A DNA stretch of 64,000 nt. Source: Streptomyces sp. NRRL WC-3742. Lineage in GTDB: Bacteria > Actinomycetota > Actinomycetes > Streptomycetales > Streptomycetaceae. Shown in pieces: positions 8,358-16,506 of the stretch. Both the position numbers and the translations under genes were made by a program. Each line of letters starts with the position of its first letter. Positions within the stretch are counted from its first letter, which is position 1. The stretch is taken from contig NZ_JOCF01000073.1 of assembly GCF_000720635.1 (NCBI RefSeq), positions 1 to 64,000 on the forward strand, read 5' to 3'. Below the pieces are notes generated by a model, which did no database searches, had not been told where the DNA came from, and saw only the letters and a list, made by a program, of their open reading frames with translations.

Positions 8358-9746
8358 ATGCCCATCGCCAGCGTCAACCCCGCGACCGGCGAGACCCTCC
8401 AGACCTTCGACGCCCTCGACGCCTCCGGCATCGAGCAGCGCCTGGCCCGCGCCGAGGCCGCCTTCCACGGCTGGCGCTCCACGCCCTTCGCCGCCCGCGC
8501 CGACCTGATGCACCGCGCCGCCGACCTGCTCGACCAGGACCAGGAGGCCCTCTCCCGCACCATGACCGAGGAGATGGGCAAGCCGCTGGTCCAGGCCCGC
8601 GCGGAGGCCGCCAAGTGCGCGAAGGCGATGCGCTGGTACGCCGACCACGCAGAGGCGCTGCTCGCCAACGAGCACCCGGACCCGGCCGACGTGGCCGACG
8701 CCGGGGCCTCGCGCGCGTACGTCCGCTACCGGCCGCTCGGGGCGGTGCTGGCCGTGATGCCGTGGAACTTCCCCTTCTGGCAGGTGATCCGATTCGCCGC
8801 GCCCGCGCTGATGGCGGGCAACGTGGGCCTGCTCAAGCACGCCTCCAACGTGCCGCGCACCGCGCTGGCGATCGAGGACCTGTTCCGCCGGGCGGGCTTC
8901 CCCGAGGGCTGCTTCCAGACGCTGCTGGTCGGCTCGGGCGCCGTCGAGGGCGTGATCCGGGACGTACGGGTCGCCGCCGTCACCCTCACCGGCAGCGAGC
9001 CGGCCGGGCGGGCGGTCGCGGCCACGGCGGCGGACGAGGTCAAGAAGGCGGTGCTGGAGCTGGGCGGCAGCGACCCGTACGTCGTCCTGCCGAGCGCCGA
9101 CCTCGAGGCGGCGGTGCGCACCGCCGTCCGGGCCCGGGTGCAGAACAACGGCCAGTCCTGCATCGCGGCCAAGCGGTTCATCGTGCACACCGACGTCTAC
9201 GACCGCTTCCTGGCCGGGTTCACGGAGGCGATGGGAGCGCTGAAGGTCGGTGACCCGACGGACGAGGCGACGGACGTCGGCCCGCTGGCCAGCCGCCAGG
9301 GGCGCGACGACCTGGAGGAGCTGGTCGAGGACGCGCGGGCGCACGGAGCCCGGATCGAGTGCGGCGGCGGGCGGCCGATGGGCTGGGACACCGGCTGGTT
9401 CTACGAGCCGACCGTGCTGACCGGCGTCACCCCGGCGATGCGCATCCACCGGGAGGAGACCTTCGGGCCGGTCGCGACCGTCTACCGGGTCGCCGACCTG
9501 GACGAGGCGGTGGCGCTCGCCGACGACACGCCGTTCGGGCTGAGCTCCAACGTCTGGACCCGGGACGAGGGCGAGCAGGAGCGCTTCGTACGCGACGTCC
9601 AGGCCGGCGGGGTGTTCTTCAACGGGATGACGGCCTCCCACCCGGCGCTGCCCTTCGGCGGCGTCAAGCGCTCCGGGTTCGGGCGGGAGCTGTCCGGGCA
9701 CGGCATCAGGGAGTTCTGCAACGTCACCACGGTGTGGATCGGCTGA
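8358..9746 (+). CDS. NAD(P)-dependent succinate-semialdehyde/aldehyde dehydrogenase
   Basis: A 462-residue ALDH-superfamily enzyme of normal length. The substrate-tunnel region is MPWNFPFWQVIRF, the catalytic Glu lies in VLELGGSDPYVV and the nucleophile Cys in NNGQSCIAAKRF. NNGQSCIAAKRF and the short PFGGVKRSGFGRELSG ending resemble the GabD2-type succinate-semialdehyde dehydrogenases of actinobacteria, which would link GABA breakdown to succinate. Exact substrate is not proven by sequence. It is monocistronic and ends at a strong terminator. Confidence 0.88.
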   Translation: MPIASVNPATGETLQTFDALDASGIEQRLARAEAAFHGWRSTPFAARADLMHRAADLLDQDQEALSRTMTEEMGKPLVQARAEAAKCAKAMRWYADHAEALLANEHPDPADVADAGASRAYVRYRPLGAVLAVMPWNFPFWQVIRFAAPALMAGNVGLLKHASNVPRTALAIEDLFRRAGFPEGCFQTLLVGSGAVEGVIRDVRVAAVTLTGSEPAGRAVAATAADEVKKAVLELGGSDPYVVLPSADLEAAVRTAVRARVQNNGQSCIAAKRFIVHTDVYDRFLAGFTEAMGALKVGDPTDEATDVGPLASRQGRDDLEELVEDARAHGARIECGGGRPMGWDTGWFYEPTVLTGVTPAMRIHREETFGPVATVYRVADLDEAVALADDTPFGLSSNVWTRDEGEQERFVRDVQAGGVFFNGMTASHPALPFGGVKRSGFGRELSGHGIREFCNVTTVWIG

Positions 9747-9748
9747 GC

Positions 9749-9782
9749 GCCCGCACCGGCCCCGGCCGGGGCCGGTGCGGGC
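9749..9782. terminator. Perfect 34-bp palindromic terminator
   Basis: The 34 bases are a perfect palindrome starting GCCCGCACCGGCCCC, three bases after the dehydrogenase stop. It faces a convergent gene ending at 9820 and so can work in both directions. Confidence 0.85.
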
Positions 9783-9819
9783 TTCGCGAGAGGTGTCAGG
9801 ACATGCCTCGGGACAGCTG

Positions 9820-10101
9820 TCAGGACGCCATGCGGTGCCTGCCCCGGCCGGGCGTCATCCAGCGGGCGAGGACGCCGATCATGGCGATCACCGTCAGGCC
9901 CCAGAAGATCGCCATCAGCACGAGCATCGGGGTCAGGCTCACCTGGGTGGCGACCATGCCCAGGCCCACCGAGAGGGCGACCATGAAGGTCACCACGGTC
10001 GGGCTGAGGGTGAGCAGCCAGCTGCGGAGGCGGTGGCCGAGGCCGGGGTTCTGTTCGGCCTGGGGGCCGGTGTCCAGTTCCTTGTAGGTCAGCAGGTCCA
10101 T
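9820..10101 (-). CDS. Small two-helix membrane protein of unknown function
   Basis: A 93-residue protein with two strong hydrophobic segments (about residues 32-52 and 57-80) joined by a short turn and a basic C-terminus (RWMTPGRGRHRM), so both ends are probably cytosolic. No family is recognised. It lies just downstream of Ku on the same strand (36-bp gap) and may be cotranscribed with it. Confidence 0.6.
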   Translation of the reverse strand: MDLLTYKELDTGPQAEQNPGLGHRLRSWLLTLSPTVVTFMVALSVGLGMVATQVSLTPMLVLMAIFWGLTVIAMIGVLARWMTPGRGRHRMAS

Positions 10102-10137
10102 GGGGATCGCCTCCGGGGGTGGGGAGGTCGGGTGGGG

Positions 10138-11097
10138 TCAGGAGGCCCGGCGTGGGGCCGACTTCCGGGTGGTGGTCTTCTTCACCGCGGTCTTCTTGGC
10201 GGCGGACTTCGTGGCACCGGTCTTCGTGGCGGCGCTCTTCGTGGCGGCGGCAGCGGTGGTCTTCTTCGCCGCCGTCTTCTTGGCGGGGGCGCGCTCGTCG
10301 GCGGGCGCCTCGGCCTGGTGCCCGCCCTTGGCCTGGCGCAGGCTGCTGCGCAGCGCCTCCATCAGGTCGATCACGTTGTCCGGCGCCTCGCCGGTCTCCT
10401 CCTCGTGCGGCAGCTCGACGCCCTCCAGCCGCGCGGTGATGACCTGCTGGAGCGCCTGCTGGTAGTCGTCGTGCAGCTGGGAGAGGTCGAAGTCCTCGGA
10501 GAGGGTGTCCATCAGCGAGCGCGCCATCTTGAGCTCCTGCGGCCGCACGGTGACGTCGCCCTCGGGGGCGATGCCCGCCGCCGGGCGGACCTCGTCGGGC
10601 CAGATGCAGGTCTGCAGCACGAGCGTGCCCTCGTGCACCCGCAGCACCGCGGGCGACTCCCGGGTGCGCAGGGCGATCTTGGTGACGGCGATCTGCCCGG
10701 ACTCCAGCAGGGCGTCGCGCAGCAGGGCGTACGGCTTGGCGGCGGCCTGGTCGGCGACGCCGACGTAGTACGCCTTGGAGAACATCAGCGGGTCGATGTC
10801 GCCCGCGTCCACGAAGGCCAGCACGTCGATGATCTTCTTGCTGGGCAGCGGCAGGTCCGCGAGGTCCTCGTCGGTGAGGGTGACGGTGCGCCCGTCCGGC
10901 GACTCGTAGCCCTTGGCGATCTCCGCGTACGGGACCTCCTTCTCCTCCTGTTCGCAGTACCGCTTCATCCGCACCCGGCCGCCGTCCTTGGCGTGCACCT
11001 GGTGCAGCGGGACGTCGTGCTCCTGGGTCGCGGAGTACAGGTGGACGGGGATGCTGACCAGCCCGAAGCTGATCGTCCCCTTCCAGGTGGTCTGCAT
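10138..11097 (-). CDS. ku: Ku DNA end-binding protein (non-homologous end joining)
   Basis: A 319-residue homodimeric Ku that binds double-strand DNA ends and recruits a LigD-type ligase. It starts with the family MQTTWKGTISFGLVSIPVHLY and keeps the Ku core through about residue 255 (for instance MFSKAYYV and LMDTLSEDFDLSQLHDDY). The last 50 residues are a Lys/Ala/Thr tail with repeated AAKKT/ATK units, like the lysine-rich extensions of other actinobacterial Ku proteins that help bind DNA. No LigD partner is inside the window. Confidence 0.93.
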   Translation of the reverse strand: MQTTWKGTISFGLVSIPVHLYSATQEHDVPLHQVHAKDGGRVRMKRYCEQEEKEVPYAEIAKGYESPDGRTVTLTDEDLADLPLPSKKIIDVLAFVDAGDIDPLMFSKAYYVGVADQAAAKPYALLRDALLESGQIAVTKIALRTRESPAVLRVHEGTLVLQTCIWPDEVRPAAGIAPEGDVTVRPQELKMARSLMDTLSEDFDLSQLHDDYQQALQQVITARLEGVELPHEEETGEAPDNVIDLMEALRSSLRQAKGGHQAEAPADERAPAKKTAAKKTTAAAATKSAATKTGATKSAAKKTAVKKTTTRKSAPRRAS

Positions 11098-11206
11098 GGC
11101 TCCCACTGTGCCCCGATGTGCCCGGTTCGGCCACACTTCGAGGAGGAGGCCGCGAAGGGGAGCGCGTAGCGACCGCGTAGCGACCGCGAAGGAGACCGAT
11201 CCGCCG

Positions 11207-11434
11207 ATGCCCGTACCACCGCCCACCGCTCCGCCGCCGGAGCGCACCACGTACCTGGTGACGTACGCGGTGCGCGGCGAGGCCGGGGTGCGGCACGCCC
11301 GGGTGGAGCTGCTGCCCGGGTACGCGCAGGAGTCCGACGTGCCGCGGCTGCTCGCCGCCCGGCTGACCGGGCGGGTGGGCGACGCCGGGCTGATCACCGT
11401 CCTGGAGCTGCGGGAGGAGCTGCGGGAGGAGTGA
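11207..11434 (+). CDS. Small hypothetical protein upstream of the halogenase-like gene
   Basis: A 75-residue ORF with an AAGGAG ribosome site about 12 bases before the ATG at 11207. A Pro-rich start leads into a compact alpha/beta-looking stretch (TTYLVTYAVRGEAGVRHARVELLP) and a Glu/Leu/Arg-rich end. No family is recognised. It is divergent from Ku and converges on the halogenase-like gene, 9 bp away. Confidence 0.55.
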   Translation: MPVPPPTAPPPERTTYLVTYAVRGEAGVRHARVELLPGYAQESDVPRLLAARLTGRVGDAGLITVLELREELREE

Positions 11435-11443
11435 CCGGGGCCC

Positions 11444-13072
11444 TCAGGAGCCGGGGCGCACCCCGGAGCGGTCGGCGACCGACCGGCCGTGCAGGTGGCG
11501 CAGGTAGTCGTGGGCGTCGGGGAGGGTGTCGACCAGGTTGCGCTGCTGGCGCTTGATCCGCTCGAACAGCGGCTCGGCGCCGCGCACCGACTCCGGGCGG
11601 TGGGCGAGGGCGGGCAGCGGGGCGTCCGGCTCCACGCCGAGCCCGGCGAGGACGGCGTAGTAGCTCGCGTTCGACCAGATCCGGCCCGGCTCGGGGGTGG
11701 CGCCGCCGTAGTAGGCCCGCTCCTCCGTCGCGGGGGCGCCCAGCGGCAGGCCCGCGAAGTAGGCGAGGGTCTTGGCCCGCAGGCTCTCCGGCAGGGCGAT
11801 CCGGCCGTGGGCGCGCCAGAACGGCGTGTCGGTGCGGCGGGTGCAGGCGAAGTGCGCCTGGACGAAGTCCCGGGACTCGTCGAACTCGGTGGCGACCTCG
11901 CGGTTGAAGCCGTCCAGCAGGGCCGGGGTGAAGGCGTCCGCCGGGAAGTGGCGCACCAGCTGCTGGAGCGCGCTGGTGACGAAGTGCAGCGCGGTGGGCT
12001 CCAGCGGCTCCAGCAGGCCCGCGCTGGAGCCGATGCCGACGCAGTTGCGCACCCAGGCGCTGCGGGTGCGCCCGGCCCGGAAGGCCGTCTCGGCGACCTC
12101 GGCCTTCTCCGGGTCCAGGCCCCAGAGGCGGCACAGGTCCTCGGTGGCCGTGCCGGCGTCGGCGAAGGCGCTCGCGTAGACGTAGCTGGACTCGAACTCC
12201 CCGAGCAGCGGGGTCTTCCCGGCCCAGCCGGCCGGCATCGCGACGGCCGTGCGGTACGGCTCCAGGCCGTGCGCGAAGTCGTCGTGCGGCAGGCGTACCG
12301 TCACCGCGCGGTCGCAGAGCAGCTGGTCGCCGAGGTCGAGGTACGGCTCGGCCATCACCTGGCGCAGCAGGCGGGCGCGGGGGCCGGAGCAGTCGATGAA
12401 CAGGTCCCCGTCGAGCGCCTCTCCGGCGGTGGTGTGCAGCGCCTCGATGTAGCCGTTGGCGTCCAGCTCGACGCGGGCCAGGGTGCCGGGCACCCGGCGC
12501 ACGCCGAGGCGGCCGGTGGCGTGGCGGCGCAGGAAGTCGGTGAAGCGGGCCCGGTCCAGGTGCCAGCCGTAGCGGGTGGCCGGGCGGCCGTCCATCCAGC
12601 GCGGGGAGCGCCGGGCGTCCAGCAGCGGGGGCTCGCGGAAGCAGGCGTAGTCGAAGGGCTCCACCGTGCCGCCGTGGTGGCGGCGGTGGTGCCAGTAGTG
12701 GGAGAGCGGGACCTGCTCGTACTCGGGCAGCAGGCCGAACGCGTGGTAGGAGGCGTCGGGCCCGCCCTGCGGCAGCTCGCGGGGCCGGGTCTCGCCCGCG
12801 CCGCCCGTACGCCAGTTGACGAAGCGCAGGGCCGTGCCGAAGGTCGCGCCGGACTCGCGCATCCAGGCGTCCTCGGAGATCCCGAGGGCGGCGAAGAAGG
12901 AGCGCTGGAGGGTCGGCAGGGCGGCCTCGATCCCGGCGTCGGCGGCGGTCTCCGGCTCCTCCAGGACCGTCACCTCGACGGTTCCCTGGAGCGCCTTGCG
13001 CAGGTAGGCGGCGCTCATCCAGCCGGCCGGGCCGCCCCCCAGCACCACCACGCTCGTGATTCGGGCATCCAT
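11444..13072 (-). CDS. Tryptophan-halogenase-family flavoprotein lacking the catalytic lysine
   Basis: A 542-residue protein alignable end to end with PrnA-type Trp halogenases, including the FAD fold VVLGGGPAGWMSAAYL, FVNWR, DLFIDCSG, DFVQAHF..DTPFW and a C-terminal RPES..AE..F block. Key residues have changed: the position of PrnA Lys79, which activates hypochlorous acid, is Gly79 here (ATFG instead of AFK); the WxWxIP motif reads W283-AGKTP; the catalytic Glu is kept (Glu358) but the following Ser is Pro. Ordinary chlorination is therefore doubtful; another flavin-dependent oxidation or a dead copy is possible. It marks the left edge of the cluster and diverges from a 41-codon peptide gene. 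Confidence 0.85.
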   Translation of the reverse strand: MDARITSVVVLGGGPAGWMSAAYLRKALQGTVEVTVLEEPETAADAGIEAALPTLQRSFFAALGISEDAWMRESGATFGTALRFVNWRTGGAGETRPRELPQGGPDASYHAFGLLPEYEQVPLSHYWHHRRHHGGTVEPFDYACFREPPLLDARRSPRWMDGRPATRYGWHLDRARFTDFLRRHATGRLGVRRVPGTLARVELDANGYIEALHTTAGEALDGDLFIDCSGPRARLLRQVMAEPYLDLGDQLLCDRAVTVRLPHDDFAHGLEPYRTAVAMPAGWAGKTPLLGEFESSYVYASAFADAGTATEDLCRLWGLDPEKAEVAETAFRAGRTRSAWVRNCVGIGSSAGLLEPLEPTALHFVTSALQQLVRHFPADAFTPALLDGFNREVATEFDESRDFVQAHFACTRRTDTPFWRAHGRIALPESLRAKTLAYFAGLPLGAPATEERAYYGGATPEPGRIWSNASYYAVLAGLGVEPDAPLPALAHRPESVRGAEPLFERIKRQQRNLVDTLPDAHDYLRHLHGRSVADRSGVRPGS

Positions 13073-13250
13073 CTCCGCTCCCCTTCCACCGTCGATTCCT
13101 CGTCGGCTCCAGCGTGCGAGCGGGATCTATAGAGGACCTATACAGAGGGGCCTCCGGAACGCCCTCCGGAATATAAGGAATTCATAGCCGCCGACCCGAA
13201 TCTGAATGTGCGACGGAGAAGCCGCCGCGAATCGGAGCCGGGAGGCCGCA

Positions 13251-13376
13251 ATGGACCAGAACACCATCCTCGACAGCCTGGAGCAGGAGTTCCAGGAGTG
13301 GCTGGAGCAGCACGGGATCGACGAGACGGCGGCGGTGCGCAGCCTGGACCTCGGGCACGCCGGCGGCTGCGGATGA
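13251..13376 (+). CDS. 41-residue peptide gene ending in HAGGCG, divergent from the halogenase-like gene
   Basis: The frame from ATG 13251 to TGA 13374 has a GGGAGG ribosome site five to six bases upstream and is closed by a strong terminator, which together argue for a real tiny gene. The peptide has an acidic amphipathic N-terminal half (DSLEQEFQEWLEQHGID), one Trp, a middle AAVRSLDL and a Gly-rich end with a single Cys two residues from the C-terminus. This leader-plus-short-core layout resembles a ribosomal peptide precursor or scaffold peptide. No dedicated modifying enzyme except the neighbouring flavoprotein is in view, so the function is open. Confidence 0.65.
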   Translation: MDQNTILDSLEQEFQEWLEQHGIDETAAVRSLDLGHAGGCG

Positions 13377-13383
13377 CGAAAAG

Positions 13384-13423
13384 CCCCCGAGGGGACCGGC
13401 GGTGGGCCGGTCCCCTCAGGGGG
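13384..13423. terminator. Strong hairpin terminator between the small peptide gene and the SARP gene
   Basis: The left arm CCCCCGAGGGGACCGGC pairs with the right arm GCCGGTCCCCTCAGGGGG with one bulge. It begins eight bases after the peptide stop and faces the convergent regulator ending at 13443. Confidence 0.85.
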
Positions 13424-13442
13424 GGATTGAACGAAGAAAGAA

Positions 13443-15296
13443 TCAGATCGAAGAAGCCTCGAGAACGCCAGTCGATTCGTTGACGAAGAGACGGACGAGC
13501 GGGGACAGGCGGAACCTCGGAAAAGGCTCCTCCCCCACCGTCATGAGCCGCGCTTCGGCCAGGGATTCCAGCACCGCTTCGGCTTCCCGCACCCCGACCA
13601 GCAGCACCTCGGACGCCTCCCGGGCCGTGAACGCGGTGGGGCCGGCCAGGGCGAGGCGGTGCAGGGCCTCCCGGGCCGCCGGGTCCAGCGCGTGGTGGCT
13701 GGGGTGCAGGCTCCGGCGGACGTCCAGGGCGCCGAGGCGCAGTTCGTCCAGCCTTCGCTCCTCCGGGGTGAGCCGGTCGGCGAGGGCGGCGGGCGACCAG
13801 TGCGGGTGGGCGGCCAGACGGGCGGCGGCGATGCGCAGGGCCAGCGGCAGCCGGTCGCACAGTTCGACGATCCGGGCGGCCGAGGCCGGGTCGGCGGCCA
13901 CCCGGTCGGGGCCGGCGACGGCGGAGAGCAGCTGGTAGGCGTCGGGGAAGTCCAGCGGGCCGAGCAGCAGCGGGCGGGCGGCCTCGAGGGCGGCGAGCTG
14001 GTCGCGACTGGTGACGAGGGTGCGGCAGTGCCCGGTGCCGGGCAGCAGTGGGCGGACCTGGCGGTCGTCGGCCGCGTCGTCCAGCAGCAGCAGCATCCGG
14101 CGCCCGGCGAGCCGGCTGCGGAACAGCTGCGCGCGCTCGTCCAGGCCGTCGGGGATCTCCCGGGGCCCGGCGCCGAGGGCGTGCAGGAACCAGCCCAGCA
14201 CCTCGGCGGGGCTCTTGGGGCGGGCCTCGCGGCCGTGCAGGTCGGCGTGGAGCTGGCCGTCGGGGAAGTCCTCCCGGGCGAGCTGGGCGGCGCGGACGGC
14301 GAGGGCGGACTTGCCGCTGCCGGCCGGGCCGGTGACCACGGTGACCGGGGCCTCCGGTGAGGGGCCCAACCGGGCTGCCAGGAAAGCTAGTTGGCCGGTA
14401 CGGCCGGTGAAGTCCGGGGTGTCGGCGGGCAGCATCGCCGGGCGCAGCGCCGTCCAGAGGGTCGCCGGGGCGTGCACGGTCGCGGTGAGGGTGGCGGCCG
14501 GGCCGGGCAGGTCCTCGCGCAGGATCGCGCCGTGCAGGCCCTGCAGGCCCGGGCCCGGGTCGACGCCCAGCTCCTCGGCGAGCAGCTGCCGCCCGTGCTC
14601 GTAGACGCCGAGGGCGTCGGCCTGGCGGCCGCAGCGGTGCAGGGCCGTCATCAGCTGGCCGCGCAGGCGCTCGCGCACCGGGTGCTCGGCGACCAGGCTG
14701 GTCAGCTCGGCCACCAGCTCGTCGTGGCGGCCGAGTTCGAGGTCGGCGTCGAGGCGGTGCTCCAGGGCGGCCAGGCGCAGTTCCTCCAGGCGGGGGCGCT
14801 CCCGGTCCGTCAGGTGCTCGGTGGTGCCGGTCAGCGGGGCGCCGCGCCAGTGGGCGAGGGCGCCGCGCAGCAGGGCGGCGGCGGACTCGTGGCGGCCCGC
14901 CGTCAGCTCGGCGCGGCCCTGTTCGGCGGCGCGCTCGAAGGCGTGCAGGTCGAGGGCGTGCAGGTCGGCGGTGTTCGCGCCGGGGGTGTCCGCGCCGCGG
15001 GTGTTCGCGCCGGGGGTGTTCGCGCCGAGGTCCAGCCGGTAGCCGGGGGCCTTGCGCGTCAGGGTGACCTGCGGGCCGAGGCGCCCCCGCAGCCGGGACA
15101 CGTAGGTGTACAGCTGGGCGTTCCAGGTGGCCGGCGGCTCCCAGCCCCACAGGAGGGAGCTGAGGCGGTCGTCGGGCATCAGGCGGCCGCCGGCGAGCAG
15201 CAGGGCAGCGAGCACCGTGCGCTGCTTGGCACCGTCCAGCGGTACCTCCCGGCCGTCGTCCACGACGTCCACCGGGCCCAGAATCCGGAACTCCAT
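13443..15296 (-). CDS. SARP/AfsR-family regulator with NB-ARC domain
   Basis: A 617-residue activator: an N-terminal OmpR-like winged helix (starting MEFRILGPVDVV, residues 1-90), a bacterial transcriptional activation domain (about 125-270) and an NB-ARC ATPase with P-loop GPAGSGKSA and the LLLLDDAADDRQVRPLLPG strand. The TPR region of full AfsR is absent, so this is the medium-length class. An in-frame tandem of GANTPGANTRGADTPGANT joins the first two domains. Such proteins usually switch on the cluster they sit in by binding heptamer direct repeats. It diverges from the small secreted-peptide gene at 15561. Confidence 0.9.
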   Translation of the reverse strand: MEFRILGPVDVVDDGREVPLDGAKQRTVLAALLLAGGRLMPDDRLSSLLWGWEPPATWNAQLYTYVSRLRGRLGPQVTLTRKAPGYRLDLGANTPGANTRGADTPGANTADLHALDLHAFERAAEQGRAELTAGRHESAAALLRGALAHWRGAPLTGTTEHLTDRERPRLEELRLAALEHRLDADLELGRHDELVAELTSLVAEHPVRERLRGQLMTALHRCGRQADALGVYEHGRQLLAEELGVDPGPGLQGLHGAILREDLPGPAATLTATVHAPATLWTALRPAMLPADTPDFTGRTGQLAFLAARLGPSPEAPVTVVTGPAGSGKSALAVRAAQLAREDFPDGQLHADLHGREARPKSPAEVLGWFLHALGAGPREIPDGLDERAQLFRSRLAGRRMLLLLDDAADDRQVRPLLPGTGHCRTLVTSRDQLAALEAARPLLLGPLDFPDAYQLLSAVAGPDRVAADPASAARIVELCDRLPLALRIAAARLAAHPHWSPAALADRLTPEERRLDELRLGALDVRRSLHPSHHALDPAAREALHRLALAGPTAFTAREASEVLLVGVREAEAVLESLAEARLMTVGEEPFPRFRLSPLVRLFVNESTGVLEASSI

Positions 15297-15560
15297 ATCG
15301 CCCCGCCCCATCCCCCGTGCGCGGCCCCCGAAGGGTGTCCGCGGCACCTGGTCCGTGTGCCCCGATAACGGTGGCGACGCTACTGACCAGGTCTTTTTCG
15401 GGGATGTCGGGCGGATTTCGTCGTGCGGGGTCCCGGGGGCCCGGCGGTGAAATGGATTTGAAAGAGGCCCAAAACGACCTCTCCGTAGTGTCCTTCCCAG
15501 GTCGAGGAACGAAGCCCCGGCCGACCGGCGAAGAGCCGGACCCACCCTGTGGAGGACACC

Positions 15561-15773
15561 GTGAACGCCATCCTGACCAACGCCCGCAACCGCTTCGCCC
15601 GCCTCGCCGCCGCGGCCGTCCTCGGCGCCGGAGCCGCAGTCGTCGTCGCCGGCGCGGTGGCGCCCGCCGCGACCGCCGTCGTCGCCGACGACCCGTGGAC
15701 GATCATCGCGCCGGTCCCCACCACCAAGGCCAACGCGCCGGCCGACGACCCGTGGACCTCCGCGAAGGCGTGA
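15561..15773 (+). CDS. Small secreted peptide with two DDPWT motifs
   Basis: A 70-residue product. The GTG at 15561 is preferred to the in-frame GTG at 15549 because GGAGG lies five bases upstream. Residues 1-42 form a signal peptide (basic RNRFAR, then an Ala/Val core), leaving a mature part of about 28 residues that reads ADDPWTIIAPVPTTKANAP and then ADDPWTS. The motif ADDPWT is repeated 21 residues apart. No cysteine is present and no family is recognised. It is probably transcribed with the next gene (39-bp gap) from the region shared with the SARP gene. Confidence 0.65.
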   Translation: MNAILTNARNRFARLAAAAVLGAGAAVVVAGAVAPAATAVVADDPWTIIAPVPTTKANAPADDPWTSAKA

Positions 15774-15812
15774 CCCGCCCCACCCCCCAACCACTCGATC
15801 CAGGGAGACACG

Positions 15813-16334
15813 ATGAGCACCGAAACGCTGACGGCCGTCCGCTCCTACGCCGCGCTCGGGCCGGGCCTCGCCGAGGCCGAGGACTTCCACCGGCGCCTCA
15901 GCGCCGCCACCGCGCTCGCCGACCCGGGCCTGGCCTCCGGCGGCTGGGAGGGCCGCGAGCGGCAGATCGTCTCCGCGTGGGTGCGCCACGTGCACGGCGA
16001 GCCGCTCGCCCCGCTGCTGCTCCAGGGCACCGCCACCGACCCGACCGTCCGCGCCGAGGAACGGGAGGCACAGCTGCGCGAAACCACCGCCATGGCCGAC
16101 CGGATCGCCGAACACCGCCCCGCCGCCCTCGGCTGGCGCGGCACCGACCCCACCACCCGGGCCATCGGCGCCGTCGCCGCCATGCGCGCCGTCACCGCCC
16201 ACGCCCTCAGCCGCCCGGTCCCGCCGCCGCGCGAGCAGCTGGTGCGCGAGGTGTGGTCCCTGGTCCGGGCGGCGGTGCTCGGCACCGAAATGGGCCACCC
16301 CCGCCCCGAGACCCCCGGCCGCCCGGCGTGGTGA
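15813..16334 (+). CDS. Helical soluble protein of unknown function
   Basis: A 173-residue protein with a GGGAG ribosome site before the ATG. It is predicted to be all-helical, Ala/Arg/Glu-rich, without signal peptide or membrane segment, with a Pro-rich tail. I recognise no domain. It follows the DDPWT peptide gene on the same strand and lies between two SARP genes, so it may be a cluster gene, but nothing shows its job. Confidence 0.6.
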   Translation: MSTETLTAVRSYAALGPGLAEAEDFHRRLSAATALADPGLASGGWEGRERQIVSAWVRHVHGEPLAPLLLQGTATDPTVRAEEREAQLRETTAMADRIAEHRPAALGWRGTDPTTRAIGAVAAMRAVTAHALSRPVPPPREQLVREVWSLVRAAVLGTEMGHPRPETPGRPAW

Positions 16335-16506
16335 CGGGCCGTCCGGCCCAGCGCCCGAGTGGGCCGGTGCGCCCGCCGAACGGGCCCCGGCGCGATGGAA
16401 CCCGCCCCCGGTGACCGGTCACCGCAGTCAGCACAGACAACACGAACGTCGATGAGGACCGGCCGTCACGCGTGACGACTCCGCGCTACCGGTTCTCTCC
16501 TCCGGC

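Noticed and set aside
11444..13072. Plain annotation as a tryptophan halogenase and prediction of a chlorinated product
   Set aside because: The catalytic lysine and WxWxIP motif are missing, so halogenation is not supported by the sequence.
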